From: Podochytrium sp. JEL0797
Taxonomy: Eukaryota; Chytridiomycota; Chytridiomycetes; Chytridiales; Chytriomycetaceae
Direction: 5' to 3'
DNA length: 19,629 bases
NCBI GenBank assembly: GCA_027596195.1
Contig: JADGJG010000446.1
Span: forward strand, 1-19,629
The translations under genes were made by a program, and so were the position numbers. The notes under the pieces were generated by a model. That model saw only the letters and a program-made list of their open reading frames with translations. It searched no databases and was not told the DNA's origin. Shown here piece after piece: positions 18,414 to 19,629 of this stretch (the first letter of the stretch is position 1; each line of letters starts with the position of its first letter).

Positions 18414-19629
18414 ATGACCACATCCAACCACGTTGATCATATTGCTTCTACAAAAGCAGGCTTTGGATCATCTTCGACAAGTTCGTTTTATTCAGGTAAG
18501 ATATGGCACAGTTCGCTTCAAGTTCCTAATTTCTTTCATAGGGACAACTATACCCAAAACCCCGACGCGAATAGTTTCTCAGTCATATCGTGCAAGTCGC
18601 TTGCGAGATATTCGAGCTGCGGCGACGCCTGCCGACCGCGAACGCGAACGTAGAAGAGCTCAAATTAATCGTGCTGTGGCGACGCCTGCCGATCGCGAAC
18701 GTGAACGTAGAAGAGCTCAACTTCATCGTGCAGCGGCGACGCCTGCCGACCGCGAGCGCGAACGTCTTCGAGTTCAAGAGCGCCGTGATTCCAAGACCCC
18801 CTATGCTCGCGAACGAGATCTCGAAAAGGAACGTCTCCGTTCTCGGCAACGGCGTGCTGCTCGGACACCTGCCGAAAGACGTGTGGATCAGAGTGCTAAT
18901 ACCATGCGGCACAACTTTGTGTATGAAGCCGCTCGACTACAAGAACGCCACGCAGCTGTGTACGATGAGGCAGAGCTTGCTTCTATGGACACAAACGACG
19001 ACTTTACGATCAAGGCTGATCGCAAGGCTCTGTACGAGCTTTGCGCCGAGAAATTATCCTTTCAAAACATGACAAACCATTGTTGTGTGGTGTGTGAATG
19101 TGATCATCCAAAGTCCAGCTTTGATTACATGAAACTTACTGCCGAGGTCGCTCAGGTATGCTAATTCTTGCTACCTGCAACCTTGTTATTAATTGTTAAC
19201 CTACAGAGCTTGAGAGACATGCTCCTTCTGCCCAACTCATATACATCTATGATCAACCCAATCCTTGTATCCCAATACGACGTCTCCAGTTTCGACAGCA
19301 GACTTTTCGGGCTTTTTCTGAGCCCTTTCGGATTCTACTGCTTCGCAGACTCCTTGCATTTCCCAGTTATGCTTGCCGACACACAACTCGTGTATGAATC
19401 TCGCCCAGGGATTTTTTTACCTGTCGCTTGTTCTTCCCTCCTTCTCGGTTTTTGTCATAGATGCCGAAAGTTTTTGAGCAAGTACCAGAAACGTCCTCTT
19501 GCTGCTGCCACGTTTAACGACAACGACGAGGATGACTTAGACCGTGATTACCAAACTACGAAGAAAATGCCGCAAGACGCCATCGCGAATCGGAACTGGA
19601 TTGGGCGTCTCCCCTCGCATTTACCCACA
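18414..19629 (+). CDS. N-terminal part of a Helitron-type protein, open at the right window edge, copy 2
   Basis: Exons 18414-18495, 18542-19155 and 19207 to the edge, same frame as copy 1. Unlike copy 1, no stop occurs before the window ends in RLPSHLPT. The rest of the DUF6570-like region and the Rep/helicase domains could therefore follow outside, provided the unit is not repeated a third time. The 19-residue repeats are at 18616-18786. The leader hairpin is at 18363-18387. Confidence 0.6.

Larger units (their letters stand above)
13229..19629. repeat. Second copy of the 6401-bp tandem unit, ending at the window edge
   Basis: It begins ACGTGACATTG, directly after CATTTACCCACA of the first copy, and ends at the last base of the window with the same ACCCACA. 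Gene content and order equal the first copy. Because the window ends exactly at the unit boundary, it cannot be seen whether a third copy or the unique continuation of the Helitron-type gene follows. Confidence 0.97.

Noticed and set aside
1..19629. tRNA, rRNA or CRISPR array
   Set aside because: No cloverleaf with a TTCRANNC-type arm, no rRNA-like stretch and no regularly spaced short repeats were seen.

Overview
The window looks like nuclear DNA of a eukaryotic microbe with dense, short spliceosomal introns. Reading frames break at GT..AG introns of about 41-101 nt that usually carry a CTRAY-like branch point (CTGAC, CTAAT, CTAAC, TTAAC), and joining them restores frame in every gene. That intron style, the Helitron-type protein and the decayed Ty1/copia fragment fit a fungus best, perhaps a basidiomycete. 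A stramenopile or other microalga cannot be excluded from sequence alone. I found no tRNA, rRNA, CRISPR array or bacterial feature. All exon models below are manual reconstructions without transcript support.

Left part (1-6827). An unidentified partial reading frame leaves the left edge on the minus strand. Next comes a decayed minus-strand Ty1/copia fragment (protease, pre-integrase zinc region and integrase, with stops and a frameshift; reverse transcriptase absent) at 312-1420. A large minus-strand orphan gene follows: seven exons between 6492 and 1771 join to one frame of about 1464 codons.

Right part (6828-19629). This is a head-to-tail duplication of a 6401-bp unit (6828-13228 and 13229-19629). 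I found one difference, T at 7317 against C at 13718. The window stops exactly at the end of the second unit. Each unit holds: (a) a minus-strand multi-exon gene with a zinc-knuckle-like motif and a possible alternatively spliced cysteine-rich tail; (b) a roughly 695-bp intergenic region with a TATA box, an E-box palindrome, and a diverged ~190-bp repeat with embedded palindromes; (c) a divergent plus-strand four-exon gene with an SV40-like nuclear localisation signal and acidic region; (d) the N-terminal part of a Helitron-type protein with 19-residue repeats. In the first unit (d) is cut by the duplication junction; in the second it runs off the window.

The most unusual signal is a family of short hairpins, sense-strand consensus WTCCGATCA..(Y)CGGAW, inside introns of both divergent genes and in the leader of the Helitron-type gene. 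One pair of introns shows a compensatory base-pair change. The two divergent genes share a promoter region, proline runs, basic nuclear signals and acidic stretches. I recognise neither family and infer only that they may be a co-regulated nuclear pair.
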